A DNA stretch of 8,057 nt from Sulfurimonas sp. GTDB lineage: Bacteria > Campylobacterota > Campylobacteria > Campylobacterales > Sulfurimonadaceae. Both the position numbers and the translations under genes were made by a program. The notes under the pieces are model-generated. The model made no database searches, had not been told where the DNA came from, and worked only from the letters and a program-made list of their open reading frames with translations. How positions within the stretch are numbered: position 1 is the first letter of the stretch; each line of letters begins with the position of its first letter. Positions 1 to 5,647 of this stretch are shown one piece after another. Location of the stretch: assembly GCA_027056465.1 (NCBI GenBank), contig JALUKS010000161.1, positions 1-8,057 on the forward strand, given 5' to 3'.

Positions 1-381
1 GCCTTTGATATAAATAGAGTACCAGTCGAACAAAAAGCTAAAGCTAAAAAGTTCAAAGAGTATGAATCAGGATATTTGCATATTGATGCAACATACCTTC
101 CAAAACTTGAAGGTCAAAAATATTATAGAGTGACAACTCTACTTGAAGAGATAAAGATGGCAAGGCTTGATGGAAGTTACACAAAGACACTTGCAAAGAT
201 ATCAAAGTTTAAACTTCTACTTCTTGATGACTTCGGAGTTACTCCACTCAAAGGTGATGAGATAAATGATCTCTTTGAGATTATAGAAGAAAGAACACTT
301 AACGGTTCTATTATCATTACAGCACAACTACCAATAAAAGAGTGGTATGCATGGGACTGTAAACAATTCTGTGTCAATTAG
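1..381 (+). pseudogene. Chimeric transposition-gene remnant: IS481-type transposase piece fused to IS21 IstB piece
   Basis: The frame is open from the window edge, so its start lies outside. The first 42 or so codons end in GYLHIDATYLPKLEGQKYY, which matches the start of the DDE integrase core of IS481-type transposases (the Asp of HID is the usual first catalytic residue). From about nt 127 the same frame reads as the C-terminal half of IstB, the AAA+ ATPase helper of IS21 elements: RVTTLLEEIKMARLDGSY, the Walker B strand KLLLLDDFG, then IIITAQLPIKEWY. The IstB Walker A part and the rest of the IS481 catalytic core are missing. The IstB reading stops matching at about nt 352, where the IS256 terminal repeat begins; the last nine codons and the TAG are IS256 sequence. 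The product is almost certainly inactive. Family assignments come from recognised motifs, not a search. The fusion point, in the shared KYY codons at 118-129, is inferred. Confidence 0.72.
353..376 (+). repeat. IS256 left terminal inverted repeat
   Basis: This is the left end of the IS256 element. It shares the core GACTGTAAA-n-AATTCTGTGTCA with the reverse complement of 1665-1688. The two ends differ at the second and twelfth positions only. The outer boundary could be off by one or two bases because no target duplication defines it. Confidence 0.85.
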
Positions 382-411
382 ATAAAATATTGAACACAGA
401 AGGAAAAACAG

Positions 412-1639
412 ATGAAAATGGAAATAGACGTTATAGAGTTTGCAGAACAACTCAAAGCAGGTAAAGGTATTGGCGGTAAAGATGGTGCGTTAGCACCCCT
501 TATTAAGCAACTCACAGAGATGGCATTACAAGAAACACACTTGGCTCAAGACTTAGAAAAGAACCGTAAAAATGGGACTACTTCAAAAACAATGAAGTCC
601 TCAAGTGGTGAGTTTATTCTTGATGTACCACGAGATCGTAATGGTAGTTTTGTACCCCGAGAGCATTTCCTCACTTCGCTCAGGGCAGCCTGAACTAGTT
701 AAGAAAAATCAAACACATATGAGTGATGAACTCGAAGAAAAAATGCTCTCACTCTTTGCATTAGGGAAAAGCTATTCACAAATAGCAGATCATATCGAAG
801 ATATGTATGGTGTACACTTTTCTAAGCCTGCAATAACAGCTGTCACAGACAAACTTATACCTAAGCTTGAAGAGTGGAAAAAACGACCTCTTGAGTCAGT
901 ATACCCCTTCTTATATCTTGATGCTATTCACTACAAAGTAAGAGAAGAAGGTACTTATATTTCAAAAGCTTTTTATACAGTTTTAGGTGTAAACCTTGAA
1001 GGTAAAAAAGAGATATTAGGGCTTTACCTCAATGAGAGTGAAGGTGCCAAGTTCTGGCTACAGGTACTTACTGACCTACAAAACCGTGGAGTAGACGATA
1101 TACTCATTGCCTCAGTAGATGGACTCAAAGGCTTTCCCGAAGCTATCAATGCAGTATTCCCAGAGACAGAAGTGCAACTCTGTGTCGTTCACCAAATAAG
1201 AAATAGCCTTAAATATATTGCCTCTAAAGATCAAAAACAGTTTGCAAGTGAACTCAAAAAGGTATATAAAGCTTTTACAAAAGAAGAGGCTGAAATTGAG
1301 CTAAATAAGCTAGAAGAAAAATGGGGTAAAAAGTACCCTATAGTCTTTAACTCTTGGAGAAATAACTGGGAACATTTAACAAATTACTTTAAATATTCAG
1401 AGGATATAAGACGTATTATTTATACCACTAATATCATTGAATCAGTACACCGTCAGTTTAGAACACTCACAAAAACAAAAGGTGCTTTTCCTAACGATAA
1501 TAGCCTACTTAAGCTACTTTATGCTGGGATTATGAATGCCCAAAGAAAGTGGACTATGCCTATTAGAAATTGGAGTCTCACTATTTCTCAGTTATCAATT
1601 CATTTCAAGGAGCGATTAGAAGGTAAATTAAGTTTGTGA
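412..1639 (+). pseudogene. IS256-family transposase, frameshifted by a ~34-bp insertion
   Basis: This is a Mutator-like DDE transposase that would cut and join the element ends. It is in two frames: codons from ATG 412 run to a TGA at 691-693, and the rest continues in the next frame to 1639. Removing 657-690 joins VP to ELVKKNQTH and gives one 397-residue protein, the usual length for the family. In that repaired numbering the catalytic triad is Asp159 (YLDAIHYK), Asp225 (SVDGLKGF) and Glu332 (TTNIIESVHRQF), with the family's CVVHQIRNS motif after the second Asp. The start at 412 is supported by AAGGA at 400-404, seven bases upstream. A weak -10-like TAAAAT lies at 383-388. The gene as it stands would give only a 93-residue N-terminal fragment. 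Apart from this break the sequence is uninterrupted, so inactivation may be recent. Confidence 0.9.
657..687 (+). repeat. Short dispersed repeat, copy 1, inside the IS256 transposase
   Basis: This 31-bp stretch contains TTTCCTCACTTCGCTCA and recurs at 5371-5401 with 27 of 31 identical bases, differing at 659, 664, 679 and 683. It makes up most of a 34-bp segment (657-690) that is foreign to the transposase gene: deleting it restores the reading frame and the expected PELVKK junction. The read-through of the insert ends in the TGA that truncates the transposase. Arms gagc and gctc (661-664, 678-681) could form a weak hairpin in this copy only. No clear flanking duplication is seen. Confidence 0.75.
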
Positions 1640-1645
1640 TATAAT
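1637..1645 (+). promoter_or_regulatory. Possible outward-facing extended -10 at the IS256 right end
   Basis: The sequence TGA-TATAAT overlaps the end of the transposase gene and matches an extended -10 (TGnTATAAT) exactly. It points out of the element. A transcript from here would run antisense through the IS3 remnant and into the 3' end of valS. The -35 candidate, ttagaa at 1616-1621, is poor. In an AT-rich genome such a match can occur by chance. Confidence 0.3.
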
Positions 1646-1664
1646 GTTACTTGAATTTAGGTGC

Positions 1665-1688
1665 TGACACAGAATTATTTACAGTCTC
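1665..1688 (-). repeat. IS256 right terminal inverted repeat
   Basis: Read on the minus strand this begins GAGACTGTAAAT and ends ATTCTGTGTCA, matching the left end at 22 of 24 positions. Immediately outside it the IS3 orfA remnant begins. The base at 1689 could belong to either, because the neighbouring orfA reading is lost exactly there. Confidence 0.85.
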
Positions 1689-1826
1689 TCATTGTTTGAG
1701 ATTTGTTAATAATACTTCATATTTACTTGCTATCTCGTTGATAGTCTTTTCACCCTCTAAAATTTCAAGAACAAATTTACTTTGAAATCTGCACTGAAAT
1801 TTACAGGTTCGAGTTTTGTGCTTTAT
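1689..1826 (-). pseudogene. IS3-family orfA N-terminal remnant
   Basis: On the minus strand this reads FQSKFVLEILEGEKTINEI followed by ASKYEV and LTNLKQ, the helix-turn-helix N-terminus typical of IS3-family OrfA proteins, which bind the element ends. The normal protein continues with Trp-Lys after LKQ. Here the reading ends in TGA exactly at the IS256 right end, so the gene is cut there. No ATG is present; an ATA at 1824-1826 sits where the start codon would be expected, and a TAA lies in frame a little further upstream. The remnant is about 45 codons long and lacks the leucine zipper and all of orfB. Family recognition is from the motif alone, but the pattern is distinctive. Confidence 0.65.
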
Positions 1827-1833
1827 CTTAAAG

Positions 1834-1852
1834 CTGATTTAACTCAAATCAG
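1834..1852 (-). terminator. Possible stem-loop downstream of valS
   Basis: CTGATTT and AAATCAG form a perfect 7-bp stem with a 5-base loop, starting 21 bases past the valS stop. The stem is AT-rich and only a short CTTTAAG follows it on the minus strand, so it is a weak intrinsic terminator at best. It also lies next to the dead orfA start and may be a leftover of that element. Confidence 0.35.
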
Positions 1853-1872
1853 AACTTCTAATACTCTAGAGA

Positions 1873-4500
1873 CTATTTTTTCAAAGAGCTAAGTTGCTCT
1901 AAAACTTTCTCGCGTTTAGCAGTTGCATCTGCAAGTTGAGTACGATTTTTTTCTAGTACATCTTCTGGTGCGTTTGCTACAAATCTTTCATTATTTAACA
2001 TTCCGTTTAATTTGCCTATCTCTTTTTGAAGCTTCTCATCTTGGCGCTCTAGTTTTGTGATGATAGGTGTGAGGTCTATGCTATCAGTTGGGATGAAAGT
2101 CTCACACTTGTCGGAGATGTCACTTACTGCGTTTGCTATTTTAGACTCTGTAAACTCTAAGATTTCAACTTTCGCAAGTTTGATGATAAAAGGTCGCATC
2201 ATATTCTGCTCTTTTTCGCTAAGACCATCTATCTTGACAAAGGCTTTTTCTATCTTTTGGTTGGCTAAATCTACAAGAACTTTTGCACGTCTGATAGAGA
2301 CAATAGCATCCATAATGACCTCAAAAGTCTTCTCCTCTTTGCGTTGTTTTGTCTTGCTAGGGTAACGCATAAGCATGATAGATTCGCCCTCTTCAAGAGT
2401 TGTGCCACTAAGCTCATGATAGAGATACTCCGTGATAAATGGCATAAATGGGTGGAGGAGTTTCATAGCTTCTTTGAAAATAGCTCCGAGTTCTACTATA
2501 GATGCTTTATCAGCCTTAGAAAGCTCAATACCCCAACCACAAAACTCATTCCATAGGAATTTGTAAAGCACGAGGGCTGCATCGTTGAACTTATACTCAT
2601 CAAGGTTTGCACGAACCTCTTTTGTGGTGAAGTTGAGACGGCTCATCATATAGCGACCGAGGTCACTCTCTACACAAAAGCTAGTGAGGTCAGGGAAAAC
2701 ATCTACATTCATCTGTAGATATTTTGTTGCATTATAGAGTTTGTTTGTGAAGTTACGGTTAAGTTCTAGTTTCTCATCACTCATTCGGATGTCACGACCC
2801 TGTGCAGCAGATATTGCAAGTGTAAAACGTAGGATGTCTGCAGAGTACTTTTCAACTGTGTCGAGAGGATCAACAACATTTCCTTTAGATTTACTCATCT
2901 TATCACCATTGGCATCTCTTACAAGCGCATGGAGATAGATATGGTTAAATGGAAGTTTACCGTTAAAGTTCTCACCCATCATCATCATTCTAGCTACCCA
3001 GAAGAAGAGAATGTCAAAGCCTGTAATAAGCAGAGTGTTTGGATAGAAGTCTGCCATATCGGATTCATTCCAGAGTGTGCCTTTTCCCTCTTCGCCATTT
3101 GCATGACCGAGTGTAGAGAATGGCCAGAGTGCAGAAGAGAACCAAGTATCGAGAACATCAGGATCTTGTGTTAAGTTTTTACTACCACACTTAGGACAAG
3201 TAGTAGGGTGTTCATCGGTAGTCGCATACTCATGCCCACAATCATCACAGTAAAATACTGGTATCTGATGTCCCCACCAGAGTTGGCGAGAGATACACCA
3301 GTCACGAAGTTCACCCATCCAAGAGTTGTACGAGTTGATCCAGTGAGGAGGGAAGAACTGCGCTTCACCCTCATTTGTTTTCTCTATTGACTTGTCAGCT
3401 ACTTCTTTTTTCACAAACCACTGTCTTGAGATATAAGGCTCTACGATATTTTTACATCTGTAACAGTGACCTACTTGATGTTTATGGTCTTCTATCTTGA
3501 CTATAAATCCCTCTTCATCAAGGCGTTTAACGATGATGTCACGAGCTTCCATACGCTCTAAACCTTTGAACTCTCCAGCATAGTCGTTTAAAATTCCCTT
3601 CTCATCAAAAACAGTGATAAACTCTAAGTCGTGGCGTTTACCGACTTCGTAGTCATTTTGGTCGTGTGCAGGTGTTACTTTTACCACACCTGTTCCGAAA
3701 TCCATATCAACATGCTCATCAGCGATGATTTTAACAGTTCTCTCAAGGAGTGGGAGTTTTATCTCTTTTCCTAGAATTGCTTTGTAGCGTTCATCATCAG
3801 GGTGAACCATAACAGCCGTATCACCGAAGTATGTCTCAGGTCTTGTAGTCGCGACTTCAACGCTACCACTGCCATCAGCAAATGGGTAAGTCATATAGTA
3901 AAATTTACCGTCATGGTCTTCGTGTTCTACTTCGATGTCCGAGAGCGCACCATCGTGTGTACACCAGTTTACCATGTAGTTGCCACGAACGATTAAGCCA
4001 TCATCATAGAGTTTTACAAACGCCTCTTTTACGGACTTTTGGAGTCCTGCATCCATAGTGAAACGCTCACGCTCCCAAGCAGGGCTTACTCCCATAACAC
4101 GGAGTTGTTCAGTCATGATACCAGCAGATTCTGCTTTCCACTTCCATGCACGCTCTAAAAACTTTTCGCGTCCGAGTTCCTCTTTTGTAGTACCCTCAGC
4201 AAGGAGTTGTTTCTCTACGACATTTTGTGTAGCGATTCCTGCATGGTCTGTCCCTGGTTGCCAGAGTGTTTTGTATCCATCCATACGTTTGTAACGAGTG
4301 ATGATGTCCTGTAGGGTAAAAGTGAGTGCATGACCGATATGTAAACGCCCTGTTACATTTGGTGGTGGCATCATGATGGAGAAGTTTTTTCCCTCTTCTT
4401 GAATGGCTCTGTTGCCATCTATCTCGAAGTACTTACGTTCTTCCCATATTTTGTAGTATCTATTTTCTGTCTCTTGTGGGTTGTATCTGTTTTCTGACAT
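1873..4500 (-). CDS. valS: Valyl-tRNA synthetase
   Basis: This cytoplasmic class Ia synthetase charges tRNA-Val with valine and edits mischarged threonine. The 875-residue length is normal. The catalytic Rossmann fold carries PPPNVTGRLHIGH (residues 45-57, containing HIGH) and DKMSKSKGN (KMSKS at 534-538). The CP1 editing domain shows TTRPET (218-223) followed by YFGDTAV. Cys346/Cys349 (CYRC) and Cys418, 421, 435 and 438 (CDDC, CPKC) look like zinc-binding pairs. WCISRQLWWGH and DVLDTWFSSALWPFSTLG are typical of ValS. The last 65 or so residues form the charged coiled-coil arm (KLERQDEKLQKEIGKL) that marks ValS against IleS and LeuS. Start: AAGG at 4508-4511, seven bases before the ATG, with a TATAAT further up. 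It is transcribed alone and diverges from the helicase gene. No lesions are visible. Confidence 0.98.
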   Translation of the reverse strand: MSENRYNPQETENRYYKIWEERKYFEIDGNRAIQEEGKNFSIMMPPPNVTGRLHIGHALTFTLQDIITRYKRMDGYKTLWQPGTDHAGIATQNVVEKQLLAEGTTKEELGREKFLERAWKWKAESAGIMTEQLRVMGVSPAWERERFTMDAGLQKSVKEAFVKLYDDGLIVRGNYMVNWCTHDGALSDIEVEHEDHDGKFYYMTYPFADGSGSVEVATTRPETYFGDTAVMVHPDDERYKAILGKEIKLPLLERTVKIIADEHVDMDFGTGVVKVTPAHDQNDYEVGKRHDLEFITVFDEKGILNDYAGEFKGLERMEARDIIVKRLDEEGFIVKIEDHKHQVGHCYRCKNIVEPYISRQWFVKKEVADKSIEKTNEGEAQFFPPHWINSYNSWMGELRDWCISRQLWWGHQIPVFYCDDCGHEYATTDEHPTTCPKCGSKNLTQDPDVLDTWFSSALWPFSTLGHANGEEGKGTLWNESDMADFYPNTLLITGFDILFFWVARMMMMGENFNGKLPFNHIYLHALVRDANGDKMSKSKGNVVDPLDTVEKYSADILRFTLAISAAQGRDIRMSDEKLELNRNFTNKLYNATKYLQMNVDVFPDLTSFCVESDLGRYMMSRLNFTTKEVRANLDEYKFNDAALVLYKFLWNEFCGWGIELSKADKASIVELGAIFKEAMKLLHPFMPFITEYLYHELSGTTLEEGESIMLMRYPSKTKQRKEEKTFEVIMDAIVSIRRAKVLVDLANQKIEKAFVKIDGLSEKEQNMMRPFIIKLAKVEILEFTESKIANAVSDISDKCETFIPTDSIDLTPIITKLERQDEKLQKEIGKLNGMLNNERFVANAPEDVLEKNRTQLADATAKREKVLEQLSSLKK

Positions 4501-4507
4501 AATTTCG

Positions 4508-4531
4508 CCTTAAATTAATTGCGCGATTATA
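4508..4531 (-). promoter_or_regulatory. valS promoter -10 and ribosome binding site
   Basis: On the minus strand TATAAT (4526-4531) is followed by AAGG (4508-4511) and then the valS ATG at 4500. The predicted leader is about 18-20 bases. No convincing -35 is seen, which is common for the main sigma factor of Campylobacterota. Confidence 0.65.
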
Positions 4532-4569
4532 TCTAAAGAGTCATAAAGGTTTCATAAATTATGCTACTT

Positions 4570-4902
4570 CTATGCCTGTAACTCTTTTTTTAATCTTGAG
4601 TTTATCTCCATACATATTTTATCAGCAAGCTCTATTGCTGATGTAAGCTCATCCTCAGTGGTGTAAGCACTTATACCCATAAGATTTATGAGCTTGAAGT
4701 AGTTGAGCTATATCATAGCAAGCATACCATCTTCTATTTCTGCATCACGTTTTTTAGAAAAGTTTGTAAATATAGAAGTATAGACAGAAGGTGTGACAAC
4801 ATTTATCTACTTGATAGAATCTTTAGTCTCATTAGAAATTATCTGTAGTGTTTTTGTATCAGTTATCGTTGTGTATAATCCTTTACTTGGATAATAAAAG
4901 TA
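4570..4902 (-). pseudogene. Degraded gene of unknown function, two in-frame amber stops
   Basis: One minus-strand frame reads like protein for 110 codons but is broken by TAG codons at 4807-4809 and 4708-4710 before ending in TAG at 4570-4572. Readable parts include LQIISNETKDSIK, INVVTPSVYTSIFTNFSKK, RDAEIEDGML, and a C-terminus with TEDELTSAIELADK and CMEINSRLKKEL. The acidic-basic alternation and amphipathic C-terminus look like real coding sequence. No usable ATG or GTG start remains; a -10 box lies at its upstream edge and AAAGGA at about 4881-4886. The N-terminal half faintly recalls the segment ahead of the GGDEF domain in some Campylobacterota signalling proteins, but that is a weak impression and I do not assign a function. 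It ends 70 bases upstream of the valS start, reading in the same direction. Confidence 0.5.
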
Positions 4903-4907
4903 TTATA
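4902..4907 (-). promoter_or_regulatory. -10 box (TATAAT) upstream of the 4570-4902 pseudogene
   Basis: A perfect TATAAT preceded by GC reads leftward into the pseudogene. With the plus-strand TATAAT at 4930-4935 it forms a back-to-back pair about 22 bp apart. It may be the surviving promoter of the decayed gene and could still transcribe towards valS. Confidence 0.4.
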
Positions 4908-4929
4908 GCACTTTAAAAGAGCTTGCTTG

Positions 4930-4935
4930 TATAAT
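4930..4935 (+). promoter_or_regulatory. -10 box (TATAAT) ahead of a 12-codon orphan ORF
   Basis: A perfect TATAAT lies 35 bases before the ATG at 4971, with AGG at 4960-4962 in ribosome-binding position. No -35 is evident. Spacing fits a normal promoter-leader-start arrangement, which suggests a gene once started here. Confidence 0.35.
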
Positions 4936-4970
4936 TTAGCAACAATATATATCTTTGATAGGTAAATCCG

Positions 4971-5009
4971 ATGAGACAGTTCCACATCAATCTTTTTGAG
5001 AATTCATAA
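4971..5009 (+). other. Orphan 12-codon ORF, possible truncated gene start
   Basis: The reading is MRQFHINLFENS followed by TAA. It has AGG eight bases upstream and a TATAAT box further up, so it has the layout of a gene start. The DNA after the stop shows no continuing reading frame in any frame that I can recognise. It is either the stump of a deleted gene or a chance ORF. I cannot name a family. Confidence 0.2.
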
Positions 5010-5370
5010 AAATGCATTAAAAATCTAGATTGAAATACACTAAAATTGAATATTTTTGATTTTCTATGAAAAAAGCTATTTTTTTGACAGAACTATCCTA
5101 AGGTCAGTGTCTTGTTTTTTTGAAATTCGCAGTTTAATTATATTTCAAATAAACTAGAAGCTAAATCATCATATCGACAACCATGAGCAATATTTGCCAT
5201 AGTTAGGTTTAGCCCCAAATAGTATTTTTTCTTCTTTATGAGTATTAAAAAATATTTGATATAGATTCAAAGCAAAGCTTCTAAAAATAGATATACAAAG
5301 GGGTTAATATAAGCTATATGGTCGTCTTCTTCTTCTTCTTTCATCAGCATATCTAAGTGGTAATGGAACT

Positions 5371-5401
5371 CCAAGAGTATTTCCTCACTTCGTTCACGGC
5401 A
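5371..5401 (+). repeat. Short dispersed repeat, copy 2, inside the ISAs1-like pseudogene
   Basis: It contains TTTCCTCACTTCGTTCA and matches 657-687 at 27 of 31 positions, same strand in the window. Its host pseudogene runs on the minus strand, so relative to the host gene this copy is inverted compared with copy 1. It lies between the codons for HWRVET and YHLDM, where the family has nearly contiguous residues, and a frame change occurs across it. Confidence 0.7.
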
Positions 5402-5545
5402 TAGGTCTCAACTCTCCAGTGCTGAAGCATTTTATTTTTTACAGCATAGGAGAATCTCTTTAAAAGTTGTTGCCCTTTAATAAGTGCAAAAAGTGTCATA
5501 AAAAGTATCTGTTCTAATGGATATAGTATCTTAAATTTATCTACT

Positions 5546-5565
5546 GAGAATTGTTATCAATTCTC
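5546..5565. promoter_or_regulatory. Perfect palindrome, Fur-box-like
   Basis: GAGAATTG and CAATTCTC form perfect 8-bp arms around TTAT. The minus-strand reading TTGATAACAATTCTC resembles the AT-rich Fur operator half-site pattern (GATAAT/ATTATC). It lies 80 bases upstream of the helicase ATG, within the N-terminal part of the transposase pseudogene. It could be an operator, part of an old element end, or chance; no T-tract follows, so it is not a convincing terminator. Confidence 0.35.
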
Positions 5566-5632
5566 GTGGAGATTTACCTATATCTTTGATCTGAAATACA
5601 GAGATAATTAGCAAGCTTTAAACTCCCTAAGC

Positions 5633-5647
5633 TATAATTGCAAAATG
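5633..5647 (+). promoter_or_regulatory. Helicase promoter with -10 six bases from the ATG
   Basis: TATAAT (5633-5638) is followed by tgcaaa and then ATG at 5645. The usual distance from -10 to transcription start (6-8 bases) would place the start at or one or two bases past the A of the ATG. No Shine-Dalgarno sequence lies upstream, which agrees with a leaderless or nearly leaderless transcript. Confidence 0.55.

Larger units (their letters stand above)
353..1688 (+). mobile_element. IS256-family insertion sequence, about 1.34 kb, with broken transposase
   Basis: The element is bounded by 24-bp imperfect terminal inverted repeats (353-376 and 1665-1688, 22 of 24 matching). It carries one transposase gene on the plus strand. 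Its length of about 1336 bp and GGGACTGT-type ends fit the IS256 family. It interrupts an IstB remnant on the left and abuts an antisense IS3 orfA remnant on the right. The 8-9 bases outside the two ends (gtatgcat on the left, tcattgtt on the right) do not match, so the expected target-site duplication is absent. That points to later recombination or deletion around the element rather than a simple recent insertion. The transposase is frameshifted by a short insertion at 657-690, so this copy could only move if a related transposase acted in trans. Confidence 0.88.
5138..5614 (-). pseudogene. Decayed DDE transposase, ISAs1/H-repeat-like, core deleted and frameshifted
   Basis: Minus-strand pieces in changing frames line up as one transposase. 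An N-terminal piece reads YPLEQILFMTLFALIKGQQ, like the N-terminal domain of ISAs1-type proteins. It passes almost directly to C-terminal motifs: FSYAVKNKMLQHWRVET, then YHLDMLMKEE with DDHIAYINPF, then RSFALNLYQIFFNTHKEEK, then TMANIAHGCRYDDLASSLF to a TAA at 5138-5140. HW(R/S)-(V/I)-E, YHxHLD and SILRxxALNL are the usual C-terminal signature, so most of the catalytic core (perhaps 200 residues) is missing. The frame breaks after HWRVET at the short repeat (5371-5401), again near 5265, and again near 5200. No ATG is seen; TTG at 5612-5614 is the only start candidate. A run of TTC (5324-5341) encodes surplus Glu residues. The gene is clearly dead; the family name is tentative. Confidence 0.6.

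Noticed and set aside
657..687. CRISPR-like repeat pair with 5371-5401
   Set aside because: Only two copies exist, 4.7 kb apart, without regular spacers or neighbouring cas genes.
605..720. Programmed frameshift joining the two IS256 transposase frames
   Set aside because: IS256-family transposases come from a single frame, there is no slippery heptamer at the junction, and a 34-bp foreign insert fully explains the break.
2975..2990. CAT repeat in the valS region
   Set aside because: It simply encodes the run of Met residues (RMMMMG) normal at this point of ValS.
2057..3996. Several plus-strand ORFs of 60-100 codons opposite valS
   Set aside because: They are antisense shadows of an intact, strongly conserved valS and have no supporting start signals or domain content.
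4708..4809. Amber recoding (pyrrolysine-like) in the 4570-4902 frame
   Set aside because: There is no start codon, no recognisable amber-reading machinery, and TAG serves as the ordinary stop of valS.
5321..5341. TTC tract as a phase-variation switch
   Set aside because: The run of about five triplets changes length in multiples of three and lies in a pseudogene already broken at several other points.
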